DNA from: Salinispirillum sp. LH 10-3-1
Lineage (GTDB): Bacteria; Pseudomonadota; Gammaproteobacteria; Pseudomonadales; Natronospirillaceae
Direction of reading: 5' to 3'
DNA: 64,000 nt
NCBI RefSeq assembly: GCF_030643825.1
Contig: NZ_CP101717.1
Coordinates: 744,001 to 808,000, forward strand
This document shows, piece by piece, positions 41,179 to 50,411 of the stretch. Position 1 is the stretch's first letter. Each line of letters begins with the position of its first letter. The notes beneath the pieces were generated by a model. That model saw only the letters and a list, made by a program, of their open reading frames with translations, did not search any database and was not told where the DNA came from. Made by a program: the position numbers and the translations under genes.

Positions 41179-42162
41179 ATGACGGCGACGACGGTAGACC
41201 CACAAACAATGTCGATCAAGCTGGCGAACCCGCGCGGCTTTTGTGCTGGCGTTGACCGAGCGATTGATATTGTAAACCGTGCCTTGGAAATTCACGGCGC
41301 ACCCTTGTATGTGCGCCACGAGGTCGTACACAACAAATTCGTGGTCGATAATTTGCGTGCCCGTGGTGCGGTGTTTGTGGATGAACTGGACGAAGTGCCT
41401 GACAATCAGTTGGTGATTTTCTCTGCGCATGGCGTATCGAAAGCAGTGCAAGAAGAAGCGCGTCGGCGCGGTCTGCGGGTGTACGATGCCACCTGTCCAC
41501 TGGTCACCAAGGTGCATCTGGAAGTCACTAAATTCAGCCGTGACGGTATGGAATGCATTCTCATCGGCCACAAAGGCCACCCGGAAGTGGAAGGTACCAT
41601 GGGCCAGTTTGATGCGCGCCAAGGCGGTGCCATGTACTTGGTAGAAAGCGTCGATGATGTGCAGGCGTTAGTGGTACAGAATCCTGCTCGGCTCGCTTAT
41701 GTCACGCAAACCACTTTATCAATGGACGACACGGCGCAAATTATAGACGCCTTGCGCCAGCGCTTTCCGCTCATCGAAGGGCCACGTAAAAACGACATCT
41801 GCTACGCTACACAAAATCGCCAGGACGCGGTCAAAACATTGGCCGATGAGTGTGACGTGTTGCTGGTGGTCGGCTCGCCGAACAGCTCTAATTCTAACCG
41901 GCTGCGCGAACTGTCCGAGCGCATGGGGTGTCCGGCGTATTTGATTGATTCGGCCGATGAGATACAGGATGCCTGGCTCGACGGCAAGCAATGCATTGGT
42001 ATCACTGCCGGTGCTTCAGCCCCCGAAATATTGGTTGAGCAAGTCATTGCAGCACTGCGTGAGCGCGGTGCTACCGCACCGCAGAACATACAGGGTATTC
42101 CAGAAAACGTCGTGTTCAGTTTGCCGAAAGAATTGCGGATAGACGTCCGACAAATGGATTAA
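41179..42162 (+). CDS. ispH: 4-hydroxy-3-methylbut-2-enyl diphosphate reductase
   Basis: The last enzyme of the methylerythritol phosphate isoprenoid pathway, yielding IPP and DMAPP with a [4Fe-4S] cluster. Cys ligands are in '[16 protein letters not shown]', '[12 protein letters not shown]' and '[12 protein letters not shown]', and the substrate-binding motif is '[11 protein letters not shown]'. The start at 41179 has AAGAGG 8 bp upstream; an ATG ten codons later is the alternative and would give the shorter, more common N-terminus. A clear terminator follows directly after the stop. Confidence 0.97.
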   Translation: MTATTVDPQTMSIKLANPRGFCAGVDRAIDIVNRALEIHGAPLYVRHEVVHNKFVVDNLRARGAVFVDELDEVPDNQLVIFSAHGVSKAVQEEARRRGLRVYDATCPLVTKVHLEVTKFSRDGMECILIGHKGHPEVEGTMGQFDARQGGAMYLVESVDDVQALVVQNPARLAYVTQTTLSMDDTAQIIDALRQRFPLIEGPRKNDICYATQNRQDAVKTLADECDVLLVVGSPNSSNSNRLRELSERMGCPAYLIDSADEIQDAWLDGKQCIGITAGASAPEILVEQVIAALRERGATAPQNIQGIPENVVFSLPKELRIDVRQMD

Positions 42163-42167
42163 AAAAT

Positions 42168-42189
42168 AAGGAGCTACGGCTCCTTTTTT
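42168..42189 (+). terminator. Intrinsic terminator of the ribF-ispH operon
   Basis: AAGGAGC-TACG-GCTCCTT followed by a T-run, 5 bp after the ispH stop. It separates this operon from the pilin operon. Confidence 0.92.
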
Positions 42190-42245
42190 AATGAGCAGAT
42201 TAACAAGCACTCGGTTGTGTGCGGCACGATAAGCCGTTGCGAAAT

Positions 42246-42261
42246 TGTGTGCTGTATCACA
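42246..42261. promoter_or_regulatory. CRP/Vfr-like site upstream of the minor pilin operon
   Basis: TGTGTGCTGTATCACA matches the CRP-family TGTGA-N6-TCACA pattern in nine of ten half-site positions. It lies upstream of the minor pilin genes. Vfr, the Pseudomonas CRP homologue, is known to act in type IV pilus control. Confidence 0.5.
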
Positions 42262-42275
42262 AATCTACGCGTTGA

Positions 42276-42309
42276 ACGTTCGTTCATCCACAAAATATGA
42301 CCGTTCATG
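42276..42309 (+). promoter_or_regulatory. Two AlgR-like boxes upstream of the minor pilin operon
   Basis: ACGTTCGTT (42276-42284) and CCGTTCATG (42301-42309) each match the AlgR consensus CCGTTCGTC at seven of nine positions. In Pseudomonas aeruginosa AlgR directly activates fimU-pilVWXY1Y2E, which is the operon that follows. The boxes are degenerate, so this is suggestive only. Confidence 0.35.
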
Positions 42310-42411
42310 CGCAAGCTCACAGACATTCGGCGACGAGGCATTATTATGTTGGCATCGGTGCATTTTGCACTTTTTATCGAACAACAATTTCCTTTATCGG
42401 ATACCGGCTTT

Positions 42412-42984
42412 ATGACCCAACTACGTATTCATTCCAGTTTTCAGCGGCCACGCCAAAGCAAGGCGGCGCAGCGCGGTATGAATATCATCGAGTTGATGGT
42501 GGTGGTTGCTATTGTGGGTATATTAAGCCTGATTGCCGTACCCAACATGCGGGTAATGGTAGAAAACAGCCAGGTAAGGAGTACCACCAATGACTTGGCC
42601 GGGGCATTATCTTACGCCCGCAGTGAGGCGTTAACACAAAACGGTATTCAGCTGAGACCACGTGTCGTTGGCGGTACTGCATCGTTTAACAATGGCTGGT
42701 GTATTGTCGCCGTAACGGTCCCCCAGCTAACCTGCGAAAACGGTGGTGACAATATAGTGCGTTTTTACGAATCCAGCAATGCACTCACCATTACGACGAC
42801 TCCCGCAGGGCTCGGGGTGGTGCAGTTCGATGGCCGCGGCGCGCTGGTGTTGGCGGGTGGCAATCCACCGGGGTTTACTGTTCGTCACAATAACTGCGCT
42901 GCCGGTGATACTGCCGAGCGCGCGCGTACCATAGCGCTTAGTCGTACAGGTCGGGCAACGGTAGGAAGAACAAACTGTGTTTAA
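42412..42984 (+). CDS. fimU: Minor type IV pilin FimU/FimT-like (GspH family)
   Basis: The first gene of the minor-pilin operon. The leader ends 'SKAAQRG', with cleavage before 'MNIIELMVVVAIVGILSLIA', a standard N-methylated pilin helix with Glu5. The start is uncertain: ATG 42412 gives a short basic leader of about 23 residues; ATG 42346 has a better GAGG ribosome site but a longer, partly hydrophobic leader. The mature protein is about 168 aa with paired cysteines in 'GWCIVAVTVPQLTCENG'. Minor pilins form a priming complex with PilY1 at the pilus tip. It overlaps pilV by 8 bp. Confidence 0.9.
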   Translation: MTQLRIHSSFQRPRQSKAAQRGMNIIELMVVVAIVGILSLIAVPNMRVMVENSQVRSTTNDLAGALSYARSEALTQNGIQLRPRVVGGTASFNNGWCIVAVTVPQLTCENGGDNIVRFYESSNALTITTTPAGLGVVQFDGRGALVLAGGNPPGFTVRHNNCAAGDTAERARTIALSRTGRATVGRTNCV

Positions 42985-43468
42985 AAACAGACGAATCAAC
43001 CCATCAGCACCTGCCCGATCAATGTCCGGTCGGTTGCAGCGCGGGGTCTCTTTGATTGAGGTTTTGGTCGCCATGACGGTGCTGGCCATTGGCCTGTTGG
43101 GGATGGCTGCACTCTTGGGCAATGCCATGCAGTTCAATCAAGGTTCGCAGGCGCGTACCCAGGCCGTGTTGCTGTCTAATGACATGGCCGAGCGGGTGCG
43201 GGCCAATAGGCCGAACAGAGCCGCCTATACGATGGTGGTGGCCGTGGATGATATGAATTGCGACCCAAGCTGGGCTCCTGATGTTTCGCTGACAGTGGCG
43301 CAGAATGATTTAGCAGAATGGTTCAACAGCGTCGCCTGTAATTTGCCGGGCGGTTTTGCAGAAGTGGATGTCACGAATAACACCCTGAGCATAGCGGTAG
43401 GGTGGACAGATACGACCGGCGCAAACGTCGTCGATGAAGAAATTTTTGTAATGAGTTTCGAAATATGA
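42977..43468 (+). CDS. pilV: Minor type IV pilin PilV
   Basis: GTG start overlapping fimU by 8 bp, 163 aa. The prepilin motif is 'RLQRGVSLIEVLVAMTVLAI', with cleavage after Gly and Glu at mature position 5. The segment 'GMAALLGNAMQFNQGSQART' and a later region on terminal 'VVDEEIFVMSFEI' are typical of PilV. It belongs to the PilVWX core that initiates pilus assembly and localises PilY1. Overlap with pilW (ATGA) indicates coupling. Confidence 0.93.
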   Translation: MFKNRRINPSAPARSMSGRLQRGVSLIEVLVAMTVLAIGLLGMAALLGNAMQFNQGSQARTQAVLLSNDMAERVRANRPNRAAYTMVVAVDDMNCDPSWAPDVSLTVAQNDLAEWFNSVACNLPGGFAEVDVTNNTLSIAVGWTDTTGANVVDEEIFVMSFEI

Positions 43469-44661
43469 TGCCCTCTCCTCGTTCATTTAAAGCGACATTG
43501 GGTCGCCGTTACCAGCAAGGTTTGTCGCTGCTGGAAGTGATGGTAGCCATGGGTATCGGTTTGTTGCTCATTGCCGGGGTGACTCAGTTATTTATCGGTT
43601 CAAACCAAAATTTCGTGGTGAAAGAAAGTGTATCGCGTATGCAGGAAGACGTGCGCTTTGCCATGGACCAGTTTCAGCGTGATATGCGTATGGCCGGGTT
43701 TCGGGGGTGTACGCGAGATCTAACCGATCATCTCAACCCGGCGGGCACACAATTCGAAGAATTTTTATTGGGCAGTACGCCTGTATTCGGGTGGGAATAC
43801 TCTTCCACTTCGGGTGGTTCAAACCCCGGTAGTCAACTGAGATTGCGTGCTCTCGAGGCTGACAGTGTTACTCACTCTTGGGGGGCTGGACCGGTAGGCG
43901 CTGCACCTTCACTGGCTATTTTGCCCGGCGGTGCGGCGTTTTTTGCCAATGTGCAACCGGGTAGCGATATGTTTGTGGTGAGTTTAGGTGAAGTACACAA
44001 CGTGCCTGTCACCGGAGCTAATCTCGCTGTCAATCCAGGTTTAAACTTGGCGGCAGGATCACAACTGCCCGTGACGCAAGGTGGTATTGTCATCGTCAAT
44101 TCCGGTGATTGTGCAACGGCTGACCGGTTTCAGCGCACCAATGAACCGGGTGATGGTAATTTCGTAGCCAGAGCAAACGGTTTCGGGAATCCGAGTAATC
44201 AAGCAACGACCAACTTATTCAGTACGAACTATGATGACGGTAACGCGACTCTGGTCGAGTATCGAAGTTGGCTATATTTTATTCGTCCTACGGCAGAGGG
44301 GCCGGAGCTGGCGCGTCGACAGATTGGGCCGGGTACTGCAGGCTTACCTATTGAAACGGTCGTACAAGGCGTCGAGAACATGCAGGTGCTGTACGGTGTT
44401 TCGACCGGCGGATTGAATAATCGGGTGAATCAATACGTCACGGCAGAGGACGTTACCGATTGGGGTGACGTGATGAGCCTGCGTATAGCGCTGTTATTGC
44501 GCACCATGGACCCCGTCAACCCTGACACCAACTTCCGTTCATATAATCTACTAGGTACTGAAATTTTTCCAAGTGGTGTCACACGGGACGATGTCGACGG
44601 AGATCGTTTTATCCGTTTGGTCGCCACCACCACGGTTGGCTTGCGAAATAAACTGGAATGA
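43465..44661 (+). CDS. pilW: Minor type IV pilin PilW
   Basis: 398 aa, beginning with a 19-residue leader and the cleavage motif 'RRYQQGLSLLEVMVAMGIG'. The large globular head is characteristic of PilW, which is bigger than the other minor pilins. 'FAMDQFQRDMRMAGFRGC' after the pilin helix is a family feature. It overlaps both neighbours by four bases. PilW sits with PilV and PilX in the tip complex. Confidence 0.94.
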   Translation: MMPSPRSFKATLGRRYQQGLSLLEVMVAMGIGLLLIAGVTQLFIGSNQNFVVKESVSRMQEDVRFAMDQFQRDMRMAGFRGCTRDLTDHLNPAGTQFEEFLLGSTPVFGWEYSSTSGGSNPGSQLRLRALEADSVTHSWGAGPVGAAPSLAILPGGAAFFANVQPGSDMFVVSLGEVHNVPVTGANLAVNPGLNLAAGSQLPVTQGGIVIVNSGDCATADRFQRTNEPGDGNFVARANGFGNPSNQATTNLFSTNYDDGNATLVEYRSWLYFIRPTAEGPELARRQIGPGTAGLPIETVVQGVENMQVLYGVSTGGLNNRVNQYVTAEDVTDWGDVMSLRIALLLRTMDPVNPDTNFRSYNLLGTEIFPSGVTRDDVDGDRFIRLVATTTVGLRNKLE

Positions 44662-45242
44662 ACCGAGTACACATTATGTTGCGCAACAAAAAGCTCTCGT
44701 ATTCACCTAATGCAATGTTATTGGCTCGTCATAATCAGAGGGGGGCTGCTCTGTTAATCAGCTTAGTGCTGCTGATTGCTCTGAGCTTACTGGGTATCAG
44801 TGCGATGCAGGGCACCATTATGCAAGAACGTATGTCGGTCAATCAGCGCGATGTCGAAATCGCGTTTAACAATGCGGAGTCTGCGTTGCGGACGGGCGAG
44901 AATTGGGTAGAGGTACCCGGTAATGCCGTGACTGCACTAACTACGGCGAGGCTACCCAACATACGCACATGGCAGCCGCCGCGTCTGGATGCCGGAGAGT
45001 CCTGGGATGATATTGCTGAGGTGACGGGAGCCGTCGATCATAGCTTCCCGATAGGTCACCCTTACCGAGCGGTTCAAGAGCCCCTGTACCATGTCAGTTG
45101 GCGCGGTGAGTACTGCAAGCCGGGTGCATCGTTAGATGAACCTTGTGAAGATATTTATGCCGTGGCGGCGCATGGCAGCGGTGCATCGCAACGCGGCCAA
45201 GCCGCGGTGACCATTTTGCAGTCCATTTATGTATTGCCCTAG
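44658..45242 (+). CDS. pilX: Minor type IV pilin PilX
   Basis: At 194 aa it has a longer leader (about 28 residues, or shorter if the Met at residue 20 is used) and the motif 'NQRGAALLISLVLLIALSLL'. There is no Glu at mature position 5, as is normal for PilX/GspK-type pilins that cap the tip. The early 'GISAMQGTIMQERMSVNQRD' segment is typical. A dispersed hairpin repeat lies between its stop and pilY1. Confidence 0.93.
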   Translation: MNRVHIMLRNKKLSYSPNAMLLARHNQRGAALLISLVLLIALSLLGISAMQGTIMQERMSVNQRDVEIAFNNAESALRTGENWVEVPGNAVTALTTARLPNIRTWQPPRLDAGESWDDIAEVTGAVDHSFPIGHPYRAVQEPLYHVSWRGEYCKPGASLDEPCEDIYAVAAHGSGASQRGQAAVTILQSIYVLP

Positions 45243-45246
45243 TAGG

Positions 45247-45264
45247 GCGGGTATTTATACCCGC
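45247..45264. repeat. Dispersed hairpin repeat (copy 2), inside the pilin operon
   Basis: GCGGGTAT-TT-ATACCCGC is an 8-bp stem with a TT loop. It differs from the copies at 22362 and 52082 by a compensating pair of bases in each arm (GT/AC to AT/AT), so the stem is conserved. It lies 4 bp after the pilX stop. Confidence 0.7.
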
Positions 45265-45347
45265 AGACTTGCTGCCTAAACCTTAAGAGCTTTTGTTAAG
45301 GGACACCAGTTTGCATGAGAGCATCTAGCTTATTTTGGAGAGACCAC

Positions 45348-48300
45348 ATGAATCAGCACAGCACCAGCACTTGGCGTCTATTGCGCAACCGCTTTACGGG
45401 CTGGATGGGCATACTTTTAATGCTCTGGAGTCAACTCAGTGCAGCGCCCATTAACATCGCCAATACACCGCTGTTTTTAACCAGTAATGTAGACCCGAAT
45501 ATTATGTTTATTATCGATGATTCGGGGTCTATGCGGTTTGAGTTGATGCCAGATGACATTATCTACAGCACGGCGCGCTTTATCTTTCCGCGCGCGGATA
45601 ATGTCTATGGTACGGGGGCGTACAACAACCGCGTACCAACGGTCGATGCCAATGATCCGTACAATGCGTTTTCCCGATCCAGTCAAACAAACACCGTTTA
45701 TTATGATCCGAGTATTACCTACACTCCATGGGTGAAACACGACGGCAGCCTTTACCCAAATGCTGCTGCTAGTTGCGCGCTGCATAATCCGAAAAATACA
45801 ACCGCTGATTTTAACAGAGATTTATGCATTAACTTGACCGTAGAGAACGAAAATCATAACGAGGTGCGTTGGATATCGTGCGCAAGTCAGGGCAGAGACT
45901 GCAGTGCTACAACTGCCAACAAAAAGTTTTGGCCAGCGACCTACTTTGTTCTGAATGATACAGATAACGTATGGGATTGGAACAGCTACACAAAGGTTGA
46001 AATAAAGGAGGGTAATACCTATAGCGGTGACGGCCGAGAAAACCGCACCGATTGTGTCGCTGGCGTCTGTACCTACGCGCAAGAAATTCAAAATTTCGCC
46101 AACTGGTATACTTACTACCGGTCTCGTACACTCGCCGCGCGAGCGGGTATTGGGCGCGCCTTTGCCGAGCAAAGCGAGGGTATGCGCGTGGGCTACGGTG
46201 CCATCAATAAGGGCAGCGAGAATATTGATCAGCTGGGCAATACTCAAACTATTGTCCGTGGTGTGCGCCCGTTTTCTGGTGAAGATCGTAAAAAGTTCTT
46301 TGAACTATTGTATGAAAGCGATGTGCCAGCTATGGGTACACCGTTGCGCCGCGCGCTGGATGACGCGGGCAAGTATTTCAGCTCGACGAGTAATCGTGGG
46401 CCATGGGGTGCGGTGCCAGGCTCTAACGTTAGTACAGACCACCTGCAGTGCCGCCAGAGCTTTACCATCCTGATGACCGATGGCTATTGGAGCGGGACAG
46501 TGCCTACAGGTATAGGTGACCAAGACAACAAAGATGGGTCACTGATCGAAGGCCCTGGTGGGCAGTCCTACCAATACATCGCTACTGCCGATGAAAATCG
46601 ACCATTCTTTGCTGATCGTGGCGATACTTTGGCTGACGTGGCAATGAAGTACTGGAAGAATGATCTACGCCCACTGTTGCCGAACCGCGTGCCTACAACG
46701 GATCGTAACCCGGCCTTTTGGCAACATATGGTGACCTATGGTGTTGGCCTCGGGGTAACGGGAAGTATTACCCCTGATGAAGCTTGGAAAGCGTTTTGGG
46801 CAGAGGAAAAGATCGAATGGCCAGAGGTTAACACTAACGCGGGCAAAATTGACGACTTACTGCATGCGGCGATAAACAGTCGTGGCGGATTCTTCAGTGC
46901 GGCAGAGCCGGACGTATTTGCGGATGAATTGGGTGCGGTATTACGCGATATCGTGGCGCAAGTTGAAGGCTCGGCCACGGCAGCGGCGACCAGCTCCAGT
47001 GTGCTAAGAACCGATACTGTGGCTTATTCAGCGGGTTTCCGCAGTACGGACTGGAGTGGTTTGCTTCAAGCGCATGAAATTTTGCCTGGTGGTGTTCGAG
47101 GCCCCTTGGTTTGGGATGCGGAGCAGACGCTAAGGAATCGAGCAGCCCCCCGCAAACTGTATACCTATAACAGCGATACGGATCGTGGTGTGGATCTTGA
47201 CCTCAATCAACTGGCAGCGACGCAGCGCGCGTCTATTGATATTGACGGGCGTGGTAGCGACCGTCTGAATTGGTTGGCAGGTACAGAATTCGGTGACTTG
47301 CGTTCTCGCTCGGGCACTGGTGCCCAACGCTTGCTAGGAGATATCATCTATTCCAACCCACAGTTTGTGGGTCGTCAGTCATTTGGGTACGGTACACTGA
47401 ATGACTATCATGTATTTCGTGGCACCATCGCCAACCGCGCTGACGTCATCTATGTTGGTGCTAATAGTGGTTTCCTGCATGCTTTTGATGCTCAGTCCGG
47501 TGAAGAGCTTTTCGCTTATATGCCCTCAACACTGTTGGGTACAGACCCAGCTCAACAGGCACCGATTGCCAGCTTGATGGAAGAAGATTACCAACACCGC
47601 TACTTTATGGACGGTACACCAGTGATTGCTGACGCTTATGTGGACAATCAATGGCGCACCTTGTTGATCGGCACCCAAGGCCTGGGTGGCCGCACCGTAT
47701 TCGCACTAGACATCACTGACCCCGAGAACTTTGATCCTGAAGATCATATTTTGTGGGAGTTTACGCACGACGAACTGGGTTACAATGTCGGGCAACCCAC
47801 CATAGTCCAAACGCGTGATGGTAAATGGCGAGCGGTATTTGGTAATGGCTATAATTCAGCCAATAATAAAGCGCAACTGTTTGTAGTAAATCTTGATGAT
47901 CCGGATGATTTTAGAATTATCGATACGGGTGAAGGTTCTGCCGCGCAACCCAATGGTTTAGCCGCCCCTCTGTTGTTGAATTACCCCAATTCCGATAGAC
48001 GTGCCAGCCGTTCCTATGCGGGTGATTTATTAGGAAACCTATGGCGATTTAATCTGGCAGACGCCGATCCCGAGAATTGGACGGCAGTGAAGACCTTCAC
48101 GGCGACAGACCCAGACAATGGACTGCCACAACCCATTACCACCCGTCCGGTTGCGGCGCTCGATCAGCGCGCCAATGGGCTAATTGTATCCTTTGGTACG
48201 GGAAGTTACTTTCGCAACCAGGACAGCGCCGAAAACAGCACGCAGATCCAGTCGCTCTACGGTGTCTTTGATGGATTCACTGGTGGTCCTTGGACGCGAG

Positions 48301-48908
48301 CCAATCTACTGGAACAGGAAATTATTTTCGAAGATTCGGTAACGGTTGAGGATGCTGAAGGCAATGAGATCGAATATGAAAGCCTTCGTGTGGTTTCCGA
48401 TAACGATCCAGAGACCAGCGCACCATCGGAACATCGAGGCTGGGTATTGGATCTGATTCACGACAACAAATTTACCGGTGAGCGGGTGATCAGCCGGCCT
48501 ACGCGACCTTCAGGAGATGGTAGGGGGTCCGTGCGCTTTACTACCTTGGTGCCAAATGAAGACCCTTGCTCCACCGGGCGCGCAGGGTTCTTGATGGACT
48601 TGGATATTTTCACCGGTGGCCGTCATGCGTTCCCTGTGTTTGACTTAGACGGTGATGGCAGCATTACGTCGGGCGGTGGAGATACCATCACCATAACGAT
48701 CACCGATTCCGATGGAAGTACGACAGAAGTTGAGGTGCCCGTCAGTGGTGTAGGCAATATCACGCAAGGCGAAGAGTTACGCGTGGTGACCGACGAAGAT
48801 GGAATTGACAATATCGTGCCAGATATCAATAACCCCGGCACTAATAACCCTGGACTACTGGGCGGTGAAAGAACGACGGGCCGCCAAGCATGGGAGCAGA
48901 TCCGATGA
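45348..48908 (+). CDS. pilY1: Type IV pilus tip adhesin/assembly protein PilY1
   Basis: The ATG at 45348 has GGAGAG about 7 bp upstream; an ATG 11 codons earlier is the alternative. The 1186-aa protein has a signal peptide (about residues 17-33, 'GILLMLWSQLSAAP') and an N-terminal von Willebrand A-like region with the MIDAS-type 'IIDDSGSM'. The C-terminal half is the PilY1 beta-propeller ('DVIYVGANSGFLHAFDA', 'VFALDITDPENF', 'SYAGDLLGNLWRFNLAD'). A calcium-loop-like stretch is present near 'DLDGDGSIT' (about residue 1103). It works as pilus tip adhesin and mechanosensor in pseudomonads. Confidence 0.95.
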   Translation: MNQHSTSTWRLLRNRFTGWMGILLMLWSQLSAAPINIANTPLFLTSNVDPNIMFIIDDSGSMRFELMPDDIIYSTARFIFPRADNVYGTGAYNNRVPTVDANDPYNAFSRSSQTNTVYYDPSITYTPWVKHDGSLYPNAAASCALHNPKNTTADFNRDLCINLTVENENHNEVRWISCASQGRDCSATTANKKFWPATYFVLNDTDNVWDWNSYTKVEIKEGNTYSGDGRENRTDCVAGVCTYAQEIQNFANWYTYYRSRTLAARAGIGRAFAEQSEGMRVGYGAINKGSENIDQLGNTQTIVRGVRPFSGEDRKKFFELLYESDVPAMGTPLRRALDDAGKYFSSTSNRGPWGAVPGSNVSTDHLQCRQSFTILMTDGYWSGTVPTGIGDQDNKDGSLIEGPGGQSYQYIATADENRPFFADRGDTLADVAMKYWKNDLRPLLPNRVPTTDRNPAFWQHMVTYGVGLGVTGSITPDEAWKAFWAEEKIEWPEVNTNAGKIDDLLHAAINSRGGFFSAAEPDVFADELGAVLRDIVAQVEGSATAAATSSSVLRTDTVAYSAGFRSTDWSGLLQAHEILPGGVRGPLVWDAEQTLRNRAAPRKLYTYNSDTDRGVDLDLNQLAATQRASIDIDGRGSDRLNWLAGTEFGDLRSRSGTGAQRLLGDIIYSNPQFVGRQSFGYGTLNDYHVFRGTIANRADVIYVGANSGFLHAFDAQSGEELFAYMPSTLLGTDPAQQAPIASLMEEDYQHRYFMDGTPVIADAYVDNQWRTLLIGTQGLGGRTVFALDITDPENFDPEDHILWEFTHDELGYNVGQPTIVQTRDGKWRAVFGNGYNSANNKAQLFVVNLDDPDDFRIIDTGEGSAAQPNGLAAPLLLNYPNSDRRASRSYAGDLLGNLWRFNLADADPENWTAVKTFTATDPDNGLPQPITTRPVAALDQRANGLIVSFGTGSYFRNQDSAENSTQIQSLYGVFDGFTGGPWTRANLLEQEIIFEDSVTVEDAEGNEIEYESLRVVSDNDPETSAPSEHRGWVLDLIHDNKFTGERVISRPTRPSGDGRGSVRFTTLVPNEDPCSTGRAGFLMDLDIFTGGRHAFPVFDLDGDGSITSGGGDTITITITDSDGSTTEVEVPVSGVGNITQGEELRVVTDEDGIDNIVPDINNPGTNNPGLLGGERTTGRQAWEQIR

Positions 48909-49204
48909 ACAGATTACTTCAAGCTATCGCGTTATGCTGCGTGCTGATACTCAGTGTGGTTGCACAGTCACAAGAGTCGACGGACTCATTTTGGACAGCG
49001 ACTGTCTATCGAGTTGATTTGGCCAATGGGTATGTCGTAATGGATGACACCGTCTATTATTTGGCGCCTCGGGTTAACTATAACGGTAATATGATACCAG
49101 GCACCGCGGTATTGTCGCAGCTACGCAGTGGCATGACGGTGCGAATAGAGGCCGAATTTGTCGCCGGCCAGAACCGCATCTTAGCGTTACAAACGCGTTT
49201 CTGA
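48905..49204 (+). CDS. PilY2-like small secreted protein
   Basis: The ATG overlaps the pilY1 stop (ATGA), giving 99 aa with a signal peptide ('LLQAIALCCVLILSVVAQSQ') and a small beta-rich domain ('YRVDLANGYVVMDDTVYYL', 'LRSGMTVRIEAEF'). The position between pilY1 and pilE is that of pilY2 in Pseudomonas aeruginosa, and the size is similar, so I name it by position and architecture more than by sequence. Its role in pilus biogenesis is poorly defined in any species. Confidence 0.7.
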   Translation: MNRLLQAIALCCVLILSVVAQSQESTDSFWTATVYRVDLANGYVVMDDTVYYLAPRVNYNGNMIPGTAVLSQLRSGMTVRIEAEFVAGQNRILALQTRF

Positions 49205-49233
49205 CGTCCGCTTTAATTTGGAGAGTGAGTTTT

Positions 49234-49689
49234 ATGAGTAGTCAGTTTTCCGGTGGTTTTGCGTCGCGCATGCGCGGTGTGAACCTGATCGAATTGATGA
49301 TTGTGGTGGCGGTGATAGCGGTATTGGCGGCGATCGCCATTCCTAACTATCAGCGCTATCAGCAGGATGCGCGCCGTGCAGACGCACAAGCGGTTTTGGT
49401 TGATTTTACCCAGCGCCTAGAGCGCAACTTTTCAGTCAATAATTCCTACTTACGTCCGGGCGGAGTGGTGCAAGATTTACCGGCTGCAATTACTGGGTAC
49501 ACCTTCCAGTACTCAGCGGCACCGAATGCGCCAACAGCGACTTCCTATCGTGTAGAGGCACGTCCGGTTAACGTGCAAGCCAACGATCGTTGTGGCGTGC
49601 TCTTGGTGGATAATCGGGGCAATCGTACGGCACAAGTACTTAACGCTGACAACTCATTAGGCGCTGTGATCAACGATTGTTGGCGGTAA
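49234..49689 (+). CDS. pilE: Minor type IV pilin PilE
   Basis: 151 aa from an ATG with GGAGAG upstream. The prepilin motif 'MRGVNLIELMIVVAVIAVLA' (cleavage after Gly, Glu5) is followed by 'AIAIPNYQRYQQDARRADAQ' and a C-terminal disulfide pair ('NDRCGVLLVDNRGN', 'INDCWR'). This is the usual PilE end of the fimU operon and links the minor pilins to the major shaft. It is convergent with fimT, with only 9 bp between the stops. Confidence 0.93.
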   Translation: MSSQFSGGFASRMRGVNLIELMIVVAVIAVLAAIAIPNYQRYQQDARRADAQAVLVDFTQRLERNFSVNNSYLRPGGVVQDLPAAITGYTFQYSAAPNAPTATSYRVEARPVNVQANDRCGVLLVDNRGNRTAQVLNADNSLGAVINDCWR

Positions 49690-49698
49690 TCCGCTGGT

Positions 49699-50220
49699 TC
49701 AGCAACTGAGTGGCAAGTCAGTATGATCCAGCCACTCATTGCGCGACCGGCCGCTCATGTTGACCACAATACGGGCTGCGGCAGTTTGGTGGTCGGGGCA
49801 GTAGCGGACATGCCCGAGTGTCCCATGCGATGATCCTCGCGATGTAAACTGGAAGTAGCTTTTCCAAGCCGGGGCGGCTTGAAGCCTGCCGTGCGCCACA
49901 CCGGGGAAACGCTCGATAACCTGCTCCTCCTGCGTTACCGCACGTAGATTAAAAGGATCAAGAAAGACCGTCAGTTCTCTGTTCCAGTCATTGCTGCACC
50001 GCTGGCTAGCGTCCAGCGGGCAAATGGTCACCAGTTGCTGGTGGTAAACCGCTGACTGGCGCCCGAGTTTCAAAGCGACATGCACTTGCGACATGGCAGC
50101 TCGCGTTTGCGCGCGTTCTACGCTGGCGCGTAATGGGGCTATGGCCACAGAAGCCAGAATGCCAAGTATGGCAACCGTCGTCATCAGTTCCAGTAGATTG
50201 AAGCCTGCCATCCTTTTCAT
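49699..50220 (-). CDS. fimT: Type IV pilin-like protein FimT
   Basis: 173 aa, very short leader 'MKRMAG' then 'FNLLELMTTVAILGILASVA', the prepilin helix with Glu5. A GspH/FimT-type domain follows, with Cys pairs ('TICPLDASQRCSNDW', 'VRYCPDHQT'). FimT proteins bind DNA at the pilus tip in some natural transformers, and the basic C-terminal stretch 'MSGRSRNEW' resembles the positively charged tail implicated there. The gene is on its own, opposite to the minor pilin operon. The 191-bp gap to nadE has no further gene. Confidence 0.88.
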   Translation of the reverse strand: MKRMAGFNLLELMTTVAILGILASVAIAPLRASVERAQTRAAMSQVHVALKLGRQSAVYHQQLVTICPLDASQRCSNDWNRELTVFLDPFNLRAVTQEEQVIERFPGVAHGRLQAAPAWKSYFQFTSRGSSHGTLGHVRYCPDHQTAAARIVVNMSGRSRNEWLDHTDLPLSC

Positions 50221-50411
50221 AGGCGTTTGTCCTTAACTCATGGTGGAAACTCTCGTGGCCTATTTTCGACCGATTAGCGTCTCTGTGGTACTCACCCTGG
50301 GTTTAAATTTAAGCGTCTAATGGCACAGCAAAGCCCTATTCACATGGCATTTCCACTGACTTTCGCGGACAATAAGGCCAACGATGTTAAGAACAGGTTC
50401 ATCTCGCGACT

